Positions 1 through 9,487 of a DNA stretch of 64,000 bases are shown here, piece by piece. Within the stretch, counting starts at the first letter, position 1, and the number at the start of each line of letters is the position of its first letter. The notes under the pieces are model-generated. The model was not told the DNA's origin. It worked only from the letters and a program-made list of their open reading frames with translations, and did not search any database. The stretch covers positions 124,001 through 188,000 of the forward strand of contig NZ_CANDNZ010000007.1 in NCBI RefSeq assembly GCF_947387555.1, read 5' to 3'. Position numbers and translations under genes: made by a program. This DNA comes from Thalassomonas sp. RHCl1. Lineage in GTDB: Bacteria; Pseudomonadota; Gammaproteobacteria; Enterobacterales; Alteromonadaceae.

Positions 1-310
1 ATTCCCTTGGTTTAAATTTGACCATGGATGAATGGAAATCGACTGGCTTAGTTGTAATTTAGTAGTGTCTTCAAAGTACGACCATCATTGTTACCTTAGC
101 GGCAATTCCTCTTTCTGTAATATATCCGGTAAAGCACTGTTTAACAGAGTCTTTACTCGGTGTTTTCAGTTTTTATCCTGTCAAAAATAAAAATTAAAGA
201 GCAACTTATTTGTTTTAATAGCATTAACTTAATAGTTAACGGCAGAACAAGCAGGTGAAACCTGGTTTTATCTATAGTTGGCCGTTGGTTTATTTAAAAG
301 GAATTTAAAA
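1..310. other. Left-edge non-coding region and probable cold-shock 5' leader
   Basis: No convincing reading frame was found here. The stretch is AT-rich and precedes the cold-shock gene at 311. Long untranslated leaders are usual for cold-shock mRNAs of this family, so part of it is probably leader. No canonical cold-box could be picked out by eye. Confidence 0.4.
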
Positions 311-538
311 ATGGCAGTAGAAAATCTTCAAGGCATTGTAAAATGGTTTAATAATACTAAAGGATTTGGTTTTATTAATACTGAAAGCTTAGCCGGTGAT
401 ATTTTTGCACATTATTCATCTATTCAGATGGAAGGGTATTTAACCTTAAAGGCGGGGCAATCCGTGACCTTTAATGTCGAAGAAACACCCACGGGCTTCC
501 ATGCGAAAAATATTATTCCCGCACCTCCTCAAGCCTAA
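311..538 (+). CDS. Cold-shock domain protein (CspA family)
   Basis: A 75-residue single-domain cold-shock protein, expected to bind single-stranded RNA or DNA in the cytoplasm as an RNA chaperone. It shows the RNP1-type motif KGFGFI near residues 16-21 and an RNP2-like stretch DIFAHYSSI near residues 29-37, in a five-strand OB fold of normal family length. The frame is open back to a TTG at 278, but the ATG at 311 is preferred: AAGGA lies 8 bases upstream and family members begin at this point. The gene appears monocistronic. Which Csp paralogue it is cannot be told from the sequence. Confidence 0.9.
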   Translation: MAVENLQGIVKWFNNTKGFGFINTESLAGDIFAHYSSIQMEGYLTLKAGQSVTFNVEETPTGFHAKNIIPAPPQA

Positions 539-604
539 TTGATATCGGGCACAAGCGCTACCCGAAGCATTTAAAAAGCGTCAGGCAATGAGACGCTGAC
601 AATT

Positions 605-646
605 CATTAACTTTAGCAGGCAGAGTTTTTGCGGCTAAAGTTAATG
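605..646. repeat. 13-bp perfect inverted repeat upstream of the deacetylase gene
   Basis: CATTAACTTTAGC at 605-617 is matched exactly by its reverse complement at 634-646, around a 16-base spacer. There is no following T-run, so it is not a classical terminator. It lies about 85 bases before the start codon at 730 and may be an mRNA structure or a regulator site. Confidence 0.5.
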
Positions 647-729
647 GATATATTGCTTAATTCAGAAGCTCTCGTCTATAACATCACTTGATTATTTAAT
701 CCGTGATCAAATGATTAAGAGGGAATATT

Positions 730-1656
730 ATGCCGATGCCAACGACTTTATTTTTGAGTCATAAAACTTGCCAGCGTCATGATATGGGGCAAGGACATCC
801 CGAGTCGCCACTGCGCTTGCAGGCCATTGACCAGCTGGTGCGGGCAACCGACTGGCAGGGCAAACTGACTTTTGTCGATGCTCCGAAAATTGATTTAAAT
901 TGCCTCAGTAACATCCATCCCAAACACCATATCCAAGCCCTGATGGAGCTTGTGCCGCAACACGGCTTTGCTGACATTGACGGCGATACCCGGTTAAATC
1001 CCTATAGCCTGGACGCAGCGCTCTATGCGGTAGGAGCGGCCTTGCATGCTACAGATGAAGTGATCGCGGGGCGGGCCAAAAATGCCTTTTGTGCGGTGCG
1101 TCCGCCGGGACACCATGCCGAGTCGGCAATTGCCATGGGCTTTTGTTTGTTTAACAGTGTTGCCCTGGCGGCTGAGCGGGCATTGGCATCGGGTATGTCA
1201 CGGGTCGCTATTTTAGATTTTGATGTTCATCACGGTAACGGTACGGTGGAAATATTTCAGGACCGTCCCGAGGTGCTGGTGTGCTCCAGTTTTCAGTATC
1301 CGTTTTATCCGGGGCGTTTTGATGATGTAATCCGCCCTAATATTTGTCTGACTCCCTTAAGTGCCGGGAGTGACGGTGAGGATTTTCGCAAGGCGGTAGA
1401 GCCGGACTGGACTCAGGCGCTACGTCAGCACCAGCCGGAAATGATTTTTATTTCCGCGGGCTTTGATGCCCACCGTGATGATCCCCTGGGAGGCCTTAAT
1501 TTGCATGACGGAGATTTTTTATACATCAGTCAGTTAATCACAGATCTTGCCACGGGAGGTGCCGGAGGGCGTGTTGTCTCTTTGCTTGAAGGCGGCTATC
1601 AGCTTCAAGCCTTATCTCGCTCTGTGGTGCAACACCTTAAAGCCTTGACAGAATAA
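730..1656 (+). CDS. Histone deacetylase family amidohydrolase
   Basis: A 308-residue cytoplasmic zinc amidohydrolase of the arginase/deacetylase superfamily. Bacterial members remove acetyl groups from lysine side chains, polyamines or small molecules. Visible motifs are RPPGHHAE at 124-131 (active-site histidine pair 128-129), DFDVHHGNGT at 163-172 (zinc ligands Asp165 and His167), SAGFDAHRDDPLGG at 242-255 (zinc ligand Asp246) and LEGGY at 286-290 (transition-state tyrosine). Length and motif order are normal, so the enzyme should be active. AGAGGGA lies 5-11 bases before ATG 730; ATG 736 is also possible. The substrate (acetyl-lysine protein, acetylpolyamine or AcuC-like) cannot be assigned. 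Confidence 0.92.
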   Translation: MPMPTTLFLSHKTCQRHDMGQGHPESPLRLQAIDQLVRATDWQGKLTFVDAPKIDLNCLSNIHPKHHIQALMELVPQHGFADIDGDTRLNPYSLDAALYAVGAALHATDEVIAGRAKNAFCAVRPPGHHAESAIAMGFCLFNSVALAAERALASGMSRVAILDFDVHHGNGTVEIFQDRPEVLVCSSFQYPFYPGRFDDVIRPNICLTPLSAGSDGEDFRKAVEPDWTQALRQHQPEMIFISAGFDAHRDDPLGGLNLHDGDFLYISQLITDLATGGAGGRVVSLLEGGYQLQALSRSVVQHLKALTE

Positions 1657-1797
1657 GTCTGGTTGAAGAGGCATTTAATTTAACACTAGATAATGTCTAT
1701 TTTATTTATCGTTTCACACCCTTTCTTTATTGGTTTTTTTCTGTAGTATCTAAGGTTGTACAAAAAACACCCAATCATTTTCAGTTAAGGAAGAGCC

Positions 1798-1977
1798 ATG
1801 AAAATAAAATTAAAAAAGACACATCTAAAAAAGCTTTCACAAGACAAAAAAATATTGCCGGCAGATATGACACCGAGAGTTGGTGGTGGGGGAGATTATG
1901 CGACGGATACCTGTCTTCCTACTTATAAAGCCTGTTTGACCGTAAATCAATGGTGTGGCCCTACAGGGGTTTGTTAA
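1798..1977 (+). CDS. Putative RiPP (lanthipeptide-like) precursor peptide
   Basis: A 59-residue ORF with AAGGAAGAG upstream and its own intrinsic terminator 28 bases after the stop. The first 28 residues form a Lys-rich, leader-like segment (KIKLKKTHLKKLSQDKK, then LPADMTPRV). A run of four glycines follows at 29-32, then a 27-residue core with Cys at 39, 46, 53 and 59 and Thr at 36, 38, 42, 48 and 56. Each Cys is preceded by a Thr within five residues, as expected if dehydrated Thr form thioether rings. The leader resembles class I lanthipeptide-type leaders seen in marine bacteria, from memory. No LanB, LanC, LanM, protease or exporter is encoded in this window, so a modifying enzyme would have to act in trans. 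Alternatively it is a disulfide-bonded bacteriocin-like peptide. The coding call is fairly strong; the RiPP call is inference. Confidence 0.65.
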   Translation: MKIKLKKTHLKKLSQDKKILPADMTPRVGGGGDYATDTCLPTYKACLTVNQWCGPTGVC

Positions 1978-2005
1978 CCGGGCTGATGCTTTATGAAGAC
2001 TCAGT

Positions 2006-2030
2006 AAAAGCGCCTGGTGCGCTTTTTCCT
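2006..2030 (+). terminator. Intrinsic terminator after the small peptide gene
   Basis: AAAAGCGC (2006-2013), a five-base loop and GCGCTTTT (2019-2026) form a perfect 8-bp stem followed by a T-rich tract. It ends the transcript of the 1798-1977 ORF and supports that ORF being a real monocistronic gene. Confidence 0.75.
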
Positions 2031-2031
2031 T

Positions 2032-2529
2032 TTTATAGGGTTTGTGAGTGCGGGAATAAAATTAAATTGCCGGTAGTGAAGTTCAAGTCGTTTGTTCAGC
2101 TTTTATTTTGTTCAGGTGACGGGAGCTTGAAGGTTATCTGCTTCTTTTGGGGTAAGCATAAAATAAAAGCAATTAGCTCTTTAATGCCCTCAACAAGGTT
2201 ATTTTCAACTTAGCTATGATCTCAACGGTTTAAAAACGTCTATTCATTTGAAATGATATCCGTTAGTTGCCTTCTTTATTCTTTAGTTTTAAAAGTGGAT
2301 TATTGTGCGGGAAGGAGTAAATGAATTAAAAACATTTGTCAGGCAGGATATTTATATGATGCTGACAGTCGTATAAATCAAGATTGATACATTCAATTTA
2401 AACACTTGTTTAAAAGTATTTGCTTTCAGCTTTTTTTCAGGGCACACTCAGACAGCTAATATTTTAAACTAATTATTTATCAGTAAATCATCAATAATCG
2501 ACACCAGGAAATGGTGAAGGAGTATAGGC
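2032..2529. other. Intergenic region upstream of fadB
   Basis: About 500 bases without a supported gene. A frame at 1950-2213 overlaps the peptide gene and its terminator and looks spurious. The palindrome at 2397-2414 is the only recognisable element. Confidence 0.5.
2397..2414. promoter_or_regulatory. Probable PsrA operator for fadBA
   Basis: TTTAAAC-ACTT-GTTTAAA is a perfect 7-bp inverted repeat around a 4-base spacer. It contains the AAAC(N4)GTTT core known for PsrA, the TetR-family fatty-acid-responsive repressor of beta-oxidation genes in Pseudomonas and Alteromonadales. It is centred about 125 bases before the fadB start. No psrA gene lies in the window. Confidence 0.55.
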
Positions 2530-4698
2530 ATGATATTTCAAGGCAACAGCCTTTCTGCCCAATTATTAGACGATGGCATCGTTGAACTTAAATACGATGC
2601 GCAGGGATCGGTTAATAAATTTGATCAGGCAACATTTGAAGATTTCAGGGCTGCAGTAGACGCCATTAATAACTGTGCAGACGCCAAGGGCGTTATGGTT
2701 ACCTCTGGCAAGCCGGCATTTATCGTCGGTGCCGACATCACGGAATTTTTAGAAACCTTTAAACAACCGGAAGATCAGCTGGTCCCTTGGGTCAAAGCTG
2801 CTTCTGATGTTTTCGATTCGTTTGAAGATATTCAATTACCTACTATCGCTGCCATCAATGGCTTTGCCCTGGGCGGCGGTTGTGAAATGACCTTGGCCTG
2901 TGATTACCGGGTTGCCGATACTACGGTCAGCATAGGTCTTCCAGAAGTGAAATTAGGCCTGATGCCGGGCTTTGGCGGCACGGTACGTTTACCTCGCCTT
3001 ATCGGCGCCGACAATGCCGTTGAGTGGATGTCTACCGGCAAGGCTCATAAGGCCGAACAAGCATTAGCGGTAGGTGTTTTAGATGCGGTTGTAAAACCGG
3101 AAGCCTTGCGTGATGCTGCTCTTAGCATGCTTAAAGCCGCTATCGACGGCAAGCTGGACTGGCGCGCCAAGCGTCAACCAAAACTTGAGCCGTTAAAGCT
3201 TAGCAAAATCGAACATATGATGACCTTTAATACCTGTAAAGGCATGATTGCGGCGAAAGCGGGTAAGCATTACCCGGCGCCTATGGTTACCGTAAACACT
3301 ATTGAAGCGGCGGCAGGTTTAGATCGCGCCGGTGCCATGGCGATGGAAAATGCCGGTTTTGCCAAGCTGGCGAAAACCGAAGCGGCCACGGCGCAAATTG
3401 GTATCTTTATGGCGGATCAGGTCATTAAAGGTAAAGCGAAAAAAGCCGGCAAGCAGGCGAAAAAGGCCGTGAATAAAGCGGCGGTATTAGGTGCAGGTAT
3501 CATGGGCGGCGGTATCGCCTACCAGTCGGCCTATAAGGGCACGCCTATTATCATGAAAGACATCAATGACCAGGCGCTTGACCTTGGCTTAACCACGGCC
3601 GCTGGTATTTTAACCAAGCAAGTAGAACGCGGTCGTATGGATGCCAAGAAAATGGCTAAAGTACTCAACAACATCACCCCGAGCTTAAGTTATGACAGCG
3701 TTAAAGATGTTGATGTGGTTGTTGAAGCCGTGGTCGAGAATCCAAAAGTGAAAACCGCGGTACTGGCGGAAGTTGAAGATATTGTGGCTGATGATGCCAT
3801 CGTGACTTCTAATACCTCTACCATCTCCATTGATTTGCTGGCTAAAGATCTTAAACGTCCGGAAAATTTCTGTGGTATGCATTTCTTTAACCCTGTGCAT
3901 AAAATGCCATTGGTTGAAGTTATCCGCGGTAAAGACACTTCAGATGAAACCGTGGCGGCCGTGGTTGCCTATGCAGCGAAAATGGGTAAATCACCTATCG
4001 TCGTTAACGACTGTCCTGGTTTCTATGTTAACCGGGTATTATTCCCGTATTTTGCCGGTTTCAGCCACTTAGTACTGGAAGGTGCTGATTTTACTGCGGT
4101 TGATAAGGTCATGGAGAAGCAATTTGGCTGGCCTATGGGTCCTGCTTACCTGCTTGACGTTGTCGGTATCGATACTGCCGATCACTGTACCGGTGTTATG
4201 TCTGCCGGCTTCCCGACCCGTATGGCTAAATTGGAAAATGATCCGGTCAGCACTTTATATAGCAACGAAAGATACGGTCAGAAAAACGGTAAAGGTTTCT
4301 ATGACTATGGCACAGACAAGCGCGGTAAGCCGACCAAAGTACCGGCTGAGACTGCCTTTGAGTTATTTGCTGCAAGCTGCGGCGATAAAAAAGACTTTGC
4401 CGCCGATGAAATTATCGCCCGGTTGATGATCCCTCTGGTCAATGAAGTAGTTCGCTGCTTGGAAGAAGGTGTGGTTGCCAGCGCTGCCGAAGCCGATATG
4501 GGCTTATTATACGGTTTAGGTTTCCCTCCGTTCAGGGGCGGTCCTATCCGTTACCTGGAAACGCTTGGTCTGGATAACTTCATTGCCATGGCGGATAAAT
4601 ATGCCCACTTAGGTGAAATTTATCAGGTAACCGATGGCCTGCGTGAAATGGCCAAATCAGGTCAATCTTACTTTTCCACTGACGTTAAAAAAGCTTAA
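2530..4698 (+). CDS. fadB: Fatty acid oxidation complex subunit alpha
   Basis: A 722-residue multifunctional beta-oxidation enzyme, closely resembling Escherichia coli FadB along its whole length. The N-terminal enoyl-CoA hydratase/isomerase domain (about 1-190) has GFALGGGCE and [15 protein letters not shown] carrying the two catalytic glutamates. The central and C-terminal 3-hydroxyacyl-CoA dehydrogenase has the NAD-binding motif [14 protein letters not shown] near 318 and [17 protein letters not shown] near 452 with the catalytic histidine. AAGGAG stands 7 bases before the ATG. It is co-transcribed with fadA 15 bases downstream; the two products form the trifunctional alpha2-beta2 complex. 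Regulation is probably through the PsrA-like palindrome at 2397. Confidence 0.97.
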   Translation: MIFQGNSLSAQLLDDGIVELKYDAQGSVNKFDQATFEDFRAAVDAINNCADAKGVMVTSGKPAFIVGADITEFLETFKQPEDQLVPWVKAASDVFDSFEDIQLPTIAAINGFALGGGCEMTLACDYRVADTTVSIGLPEVKLGLMPGFGGTVRLPRLIGADNAVEWMSTGKAHKAEQALAVGVLDAVVKPEALRDAALSMLKAAIDGKLDWRAKRQPKLEPLKLSKIEHMMTFNTCKGMIAAKAGKHYPAPMVTVNTIEAAAGLDRAGAMAMENAGFAKLAKTEAATAQIGIFMADQVIKGKAKKAGKQAKKAVNKAAVLGAGIMGGGIAYQSAYKGTPIIMKDINDQALDLGLTTAAGILTKQVERGRMDAKKMAKVLNNITPSLSYDSVKDVDVVVEAVVENPKVKTAVLAEVEDIVADDAIVTSNTSTISIDLLAKDLKRPENFCGMHFFNPVHKMPLVEVIRGKDTSDETVAAVVAYAAKMGKSPIVVNDCPGFYVNRVLFPYFAGFSHLVLEGADFTAVDKVMEKQFGWPMGPAYLLDVVGIDTADHCTGVMSAGFPTRMAKLENDPVSTLYSNERYGQKNGKGFYDYGTDKRGKPTKVPAETAFELFAASCGDKKDFAADEIIARLMIPLVNEVVRCLEEGVVASAAEADMGLLYGLGFPPFRGGPIRYLETLGLDNFIAMADKYAHLGEIYQVTDGLREMAKSGQSYFSTDVKKA

Positions 4699-5877
<1,179 letters not shown>

Positions 5878-5900
5878 CTTTCCGGAAATAACCATGTTAA

Positions 5901-5926
5901 AGCCCGGCACCGCCGGGCTTTTTTTT
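5901..5926 (+). terminator. Intrinsic terminator of fadBA
   Basis: AGCCCGGC-ACC-GCCGGGCT forms a perfect 8-bp stem followed by eight T residues, 24 bases after the fadA stop. Confidence 0.93.
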
Positions 5927-6216
5927 GAGTCGGAAAAAGAATTTATGCAAATGCCGGTATCGGCAAGTTTATGCCACATTTCCTAAGAGCTTTGCCGGTT
6001 AAGTGGTTAAAGATTGCCGTTCAGGTGAGAAACTAGGAAAGTTAATGACAAGTGATTGTCTCGGTCGGCAGTCGTGGGTGAAAGTGCAACGGAAAAATAA
6101 TCTGTCGGTATGGAGAGGAAAATGGCAGGGCAGTTAAAGGGCTGCTTCCTTGCAGCAAAGATTTATCGGCTCAGTTGATTTTTATTACCGGGAGTCCAGG
6201 TCTTGCGTTGTAAATC
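5927..6216. other. Intergenic region, nothing recognised
   Basis: Roughly 290 bases between the fadBA terminator and the convergent gene at 6217. No reading frame, repeat or terminator could be supported. Confidence 0.4.
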
Positions 6217-6852
6217 TTACTTAGCCTTGCGTTTGCGGGCGAAAGCCAATCCGGATAAACCCAGTAACATTAATATGGCGCTGCCGGGCACTGGTACCGA
6301 ACTTGGCTGGCTATCCCCGGCGACCAAAAAGAGTCCGTTGTAGTTATGGCTGCCTTGCGCCAGGCCGGGTGTCATATGGCCATAGGCATTGTTATTGATG
6401 ATAAAGCCGTATGCCTTAGATTGGTTGTTATCATCTAAAAATAATCCGTAGGAATAGCGGAACCCGGTTGTCCCCCAATAACCATATCCCAGGGCGTCGG
6501 TCCAGGCCAATGCGGCAGCCGAGCCAACCCCGTCTATGGTATCCATATCGGTATAGTGGTAATAGGTGGAAGGAGCGTCGGGGAAAAAGCTTCTCCAAAG
6601 GTTGGTTATTTCTTGCTCCGTTGGCAAGCGCCATCCTTCAAAAATCCCGCCTTGTCCTAACTCTCCTTGTATTGAATCGAAAGTATAGCTTCGGGTTTCG
6701 GTAATTTTTAACCATTCCAGTCCTGTGGATGTATCAATAGAAACTTTGTTATCTCCTGCTGTTTGCCAGTCAGAAGTGATAATACCTGCATGGGCCGTTA
6801 AAGAGGTTAATGCTAATGTGGTGACAAGGGCAATGTTTTTAAATAAGCGCAT
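6217..6852 (-). CDS. Secreted protein with PEP-CTERM-like sorting tail
   Basis: A 211-residue exported protein. It has an N-terminal signal peptide (positive start, hydrophobic stretch, cleavage probably after AHA at 22). The middle contains GLEWLKITETRSYTFDSI and GWRLPTEQEI, typical of DUF1566/Lcl-like surface domains. The C terminus, VPVPGSAILMLLGLSG then ARKRKAK, has the architecture of a PEP-CTERM tag (short proline motif, transmembrane helix, basic end), which an exosortase would process. The motif reads VPVPG rather than VPEP, so it is a variant. No exosortase gene lies nearby. Function is unknown; related proteins are linked to exopolysaccharide or biofilm matrix. Confidence 0.75.
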   Translation of the reverse strand: MRLFKNIALVTTLALTSLTAHAGIITSDWQTAGDNKVSIDTSTGLEWLKITETRSYTFDSIQGELGQGGIFEGWRLPTEQEITNLWRSFFPDAPSTYYHYTDMDTIDGVGSAAALAWTDALGYGYWGTTGFRYSYGLFLDDNNQSKAYGFIINNNAYGHMTPGLAQGSHNYNGLFLVAGDSQPSSVPVPGSAILMLLGLSGLAFARKRKAK

Positions 6853-7185
6853 AACTTATCCTTCTTGTTGTTATGGGGTAAATTTATTGTTTTATTCTTG
6901 TTAGCAATGCTTATGCCAAAGTATTAGCAAACAGATCTACAACAATTATGCCTGGGATGACTTACCGCTTCGTATTGGGAGGTGTTTAAAATATTTAATT
7001 ATTTTGTAATGAAGAACTATCTCCCGGAGTTTCTGGGACTGACTCAGGGAAAGAGTGCCAATATTGAACTACATTTTTACCGTGATATGCCGAGAATCCT
7101 GGGCAGTTAAGGCAAACTCTAATACCCTTGACTGGTATTAAACTGGCGAGTTGGTTGTAAATTAAAGACTGATTATTTAAGCAAA
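6853..7185. other. Intergenic region with no supported gene
   Basis: Upstream region of the PEP-CTERM-like gene and downstream of ppaC. A 72-codon frame on the minus strand at 6995-7213 runs through the ppaC terminator, has no ribosome site, and is judged spurious. Confidence 0.4.
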
Positions 7186-7211
7186 TAAAAAGCCCGACAC
7201 TTAGGCCGGGC
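7186..7211 (-). terminator. Intrinsic terminator of ppaC
   Basis: On the minus strand, GCCCG and CGGGC arms pair around a 10-base loop and are followed by a T-rich tract (plus-strand AAATAAAAA). It lies 51 bases after the ppaC stop. Confidence 0.75.
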
Positions 7212-7261
7212 AATTATAATAAGCAGGGTGTTGTTCAGCTACTTGTTAATCAAGGTTTTGA

Positions 7262-8182
7262 TTAAGCGAAAGTTTCCTGTAGCGGCGGAACGACCTGCTT
7301 TTTACGGCTTAAGAAGCCGTCAATCCAGACTTTACCGTCTATCGTGGCTTTGCCGTAAGCACGCTCGGTTAACGTCTCATCATCGCTGACCACGAGAAGT
7401 TCTGAGCCTTCTTTCATGATGTCGGTCAGCAGTAAAATAACGCTGTGGCGCTCGCCTTCGGCTTTTAATGCCGCGATATCCGCTTCAAGCTCGGCTTTCA
7501 TTTCGTCAAAAACACTCAGGTCGATGACTTCCAGCTGGCCTATGCCTACCAGGTTGCCGTTCATATTGAAATCTTTAAAGTCGCGTAATACCAGGTCGCG
7601 TACCGGGGTACCGTCAACGGCCGATTTCACTTTAAACATTTCCATGCCAAGTGCTTTGTAGTCTTCGATACCGGCGATTTCTGCCAGGGCTTCAACACAT
7701 TTGATATCGGCTGTGGTGCAGGTCGGTGATTTAAAAATCACGGTATCGCTTAAAATGGCACACATCATGGCGCCGGCGATGTTTTTCGGGATTTCTACAC
7801 CGTGGAAATCATACATCATCTTGATAATGGTATTGGTACAGCCTACCGGGCGGATCCAGCACTCTAACGGGGTAGAAGTGGTGATATCGCCGAGTTTATG
7901 GTGATCGATAATGCCTAAAATGGTAGCGTCATCGATATCATCCGGGCCCTGAACGCGATCGGAGTGATCAACAATGTACAGGCTTTCTCCGGCATAGCTG
8001 GTTTTCAGCATAGGAGCTTCAAAACCAAATTTATCCAGGATAAAGTTAGTTTCAGGTGACAGCTCGCCTAAACGTGCCGGCACGGTTTCTTTACCTAAGG
8101 TGGTTTGCAGGTACGATAAAGCTATCGCAGAACAAATTGAATCAGAATCAGGGATCTTATGTCCCACTACATAATCTGGCAT
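7262..8182 (-). CDS. ppaC: Manganese-dependent inorganic pyrophosphatase (family II)
   Basis: A 306-residue cytoplasmic enzyme of the DHH phosphoesterase family that hydrolyses pyrophosphate to two phosphates, driving biosynthetic reactions forward. Metal-binding motifs are visible in order: GHKIPDSDSI near the start, VDHSD near residue 75, GIIDHHKLGD near 96 (the DHH motif) and ILSDTVIFKSPT near 150. The C-terminal DHHA2 domain ends in SRKKQVVPPL, the basic substrate-binding signature. The frame is open to 8221, but ATG 8182 is preferred because it matches the family start (MPDYVVGHK) and follows AAAGGAGA. It lies beside fbp on the same strand, apparently as a separate transcript. Confidence 0.95.
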   Translation of the reverse strand: MPDYVVGHKIPDSDSICSAIALSYLQTTLGKETVPARLGELSPETNFILDKFGFEAPMLKTSYAGESLYIVDHSDRVQGPDDIDDATILGIIDHHKLGDITTSTPLECWIRPVGCTNTIIKMMYDFHGVEIPKNIAGAMMCAILSDTVIFKSPTCTTADIKCVEALAEIAGIEDYKALGMEMFKVKSAVDGTPVRDLVLRDFKDFNMNGNLVGIGQLEVIDLSVFDEMKAELEADIAALKAEGERHSVILLLTDIMKEGSELLVVSDDETLTERAYGKATIDGKVWIDGFLSRKKQVVPPLQETFA

Positions 8183-8307
8183 AAAACAGAGCTCTCCTTT
8201 AATTGGCGCACATTCTAGCAAAAAATAACTGCCATGCCATAGTAGGAATGAAATAAATTGGCTATTTTATCTGCAACGCTGAACCAAGGGGAGGGAATAG
8301 GAAATAT

Positions 8308-8339
8308 GCCCGGATGTCAGCTGTTAGCTAACACCGGGC
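8308..8339 (-). terminator. Possible fbp terminator hairpin
   Basis: GCCCGG at 8308-8313 pairs with CCGGGC at 8334-8339, with TGT/ACA continuing the stem past a one-base bulge. It lies just after the fbp stop on the minus strand. The T-tract is poor, so termination is only probable. Confidence 0.45.
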
Positions 8340-8365
8340 TAAATAATAGAAATGTCTGGTTATCG

Positions 8366-9334
8366 CTATTTGTAATAGCCCAGGCAGGCTTCAACTTCTT
8401 TTTTCGAGCCTAAAATCACTTCTACCCGCTGGTGTATGCTGGTGGGCTCGATATCCATAATGCGGCCTTCACTGGTCATGCTTAAACCGCCGGCCTGTTC
8501 AATCAAAAAGCTCATCGGGTTGGCTTCATACATCAGGCGTAACTTATAGGGTTTTTCGGCGTTACGGTTATCGGCAGGGTAGGTAAAGATGCCGCCGCGG
8601 GTTAATACCCGGTGGACGTCGCCGACCATAGCGGCAATCCAGCGCATATTAAAGTTTTTACCACGCGGGCCCTGATCGCCCTTGAGCAGATCAGCAATAT
8701 AATCCTGCATCGGTGCCTGCCAGAACCTCTGGTTGGACATATTAATGGCAAATTCCTGGGTTTCTTCCGGTATTTGTACATTGCGTTCAACCAGCAAATA
8801 ACCGCCGTGGGTACGGTCAAGCACATAAAAATGGGTGCCGCTGCCTGTGGTCATTACCAGCATGGTTGACGGGCCGTAAAGCACATAACCGGCACAGACC
8901 TGCTTGTTGCCTGCTTGTTTGAATATATCCGGATCATCGGCGGCCATGTCTTTCGGGGCTTCATGGATAGAGAAAATCGTGCCGATCAGGGAGTTGATGT
9001 CGATATTAGAGCTGCCGTCGAGCGGGTCGAAAGAGACAATAAAGTGACCGTTTTCATCGCCGGGCACCGAGGTATCTTCTTCCTCTGAAGAGATGGCTTT
9101 AACAAAACCGGACTCGAGTAACACATCCTTGATCAGCTGGTTGGCGACCACGTCCAGCTGTTTTTGTACCTCACCCTGGATGTTTTCATCCAAAGTTGAT
9201 CCCATCAGGCCACCTAAGTGGGCCTGGCTCACCCGAAATGAAATTTCTTTGGTGGCGGCGAGGACGGTTTTGATCAGGGAAATAAGATCTAACGGAACAT
9301 TATCTTGACGTAAAGCGGGCGCTAGTCGTTGCAT
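8366..9334 (-). CDS. fbp: Class I fructose-1,6-bisphosphatase
   Basis: A 322-residue cytoplasmic gluconeogenic enzyme that dephosphorylates fructose 1,6-bisphosphate to fructose 6-phosphate. The metal-binding signature [22 protein letters not shown] near residues 105-122 and the preceding acidic motif SSEEEDTSV near 81 are intact. The later [20 protein letters not shown] and GGLSM segments belong to the sugar-phosphate site. Length is normal for class I enzymes. It should work with the pyrophosphatase next door and with pgi at 18.7 kb in hexose-phosphate metabolism, although they are not one operon. Confidence 0.96.
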   Translation of the reverse strand: MQRLAPALRQDNVPLDLISLIKTVLAATKEISFRVSQAHLGGLMGSTLDENIQGEVQKQLDVVANQLIKDVLLESGFVKAISSEEEDTSVPGDENGHFIVSFDPLDGSSNIDINSLIGTIFSIHEAPKDMAADDPDIFKQAGNKQVCAGYVLYGPSTMLVMTTGSGTHFYVLDRTHGGYLLVERNVQIPEETQEFAINMSNQRFWQAPMQDYIADLLKGDQGPRGKNFNMRWIAAMVGDVHRVLTRGGIFTYPADNRNAEKPYKLRLMYEANPMSFLIEQAGGLSMTSEGRIMDIEPTSIHQRVEVILGSKKEVEACLGYYK

Positions 9335-9487
9335 AGGGTTACCTAATTGCCTTAAAGTGTATATTGTATATTCTGACGATGTCAGTGAATTATGTATAAT
9401 ACGTTAGCTTGTGAAAATTAATAACGTATCTATTTCGCCAATTATAACAATAGTGTGCTGTTTTTCAGCAAATAATAAGGACAATTG

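Noticed and set aside
1950-2213. 87-codon plus-strand frame
   Set aside because: It overlaps the end of the peptide gene and its terminator, has no ribosome site and an unremarkable sequence.
6995-7213. 72-codon minus-strand frame
   Set aside because: It runs through the ppaC terminator and shows no Shine-Dalgarno sequence or recognisable domain.
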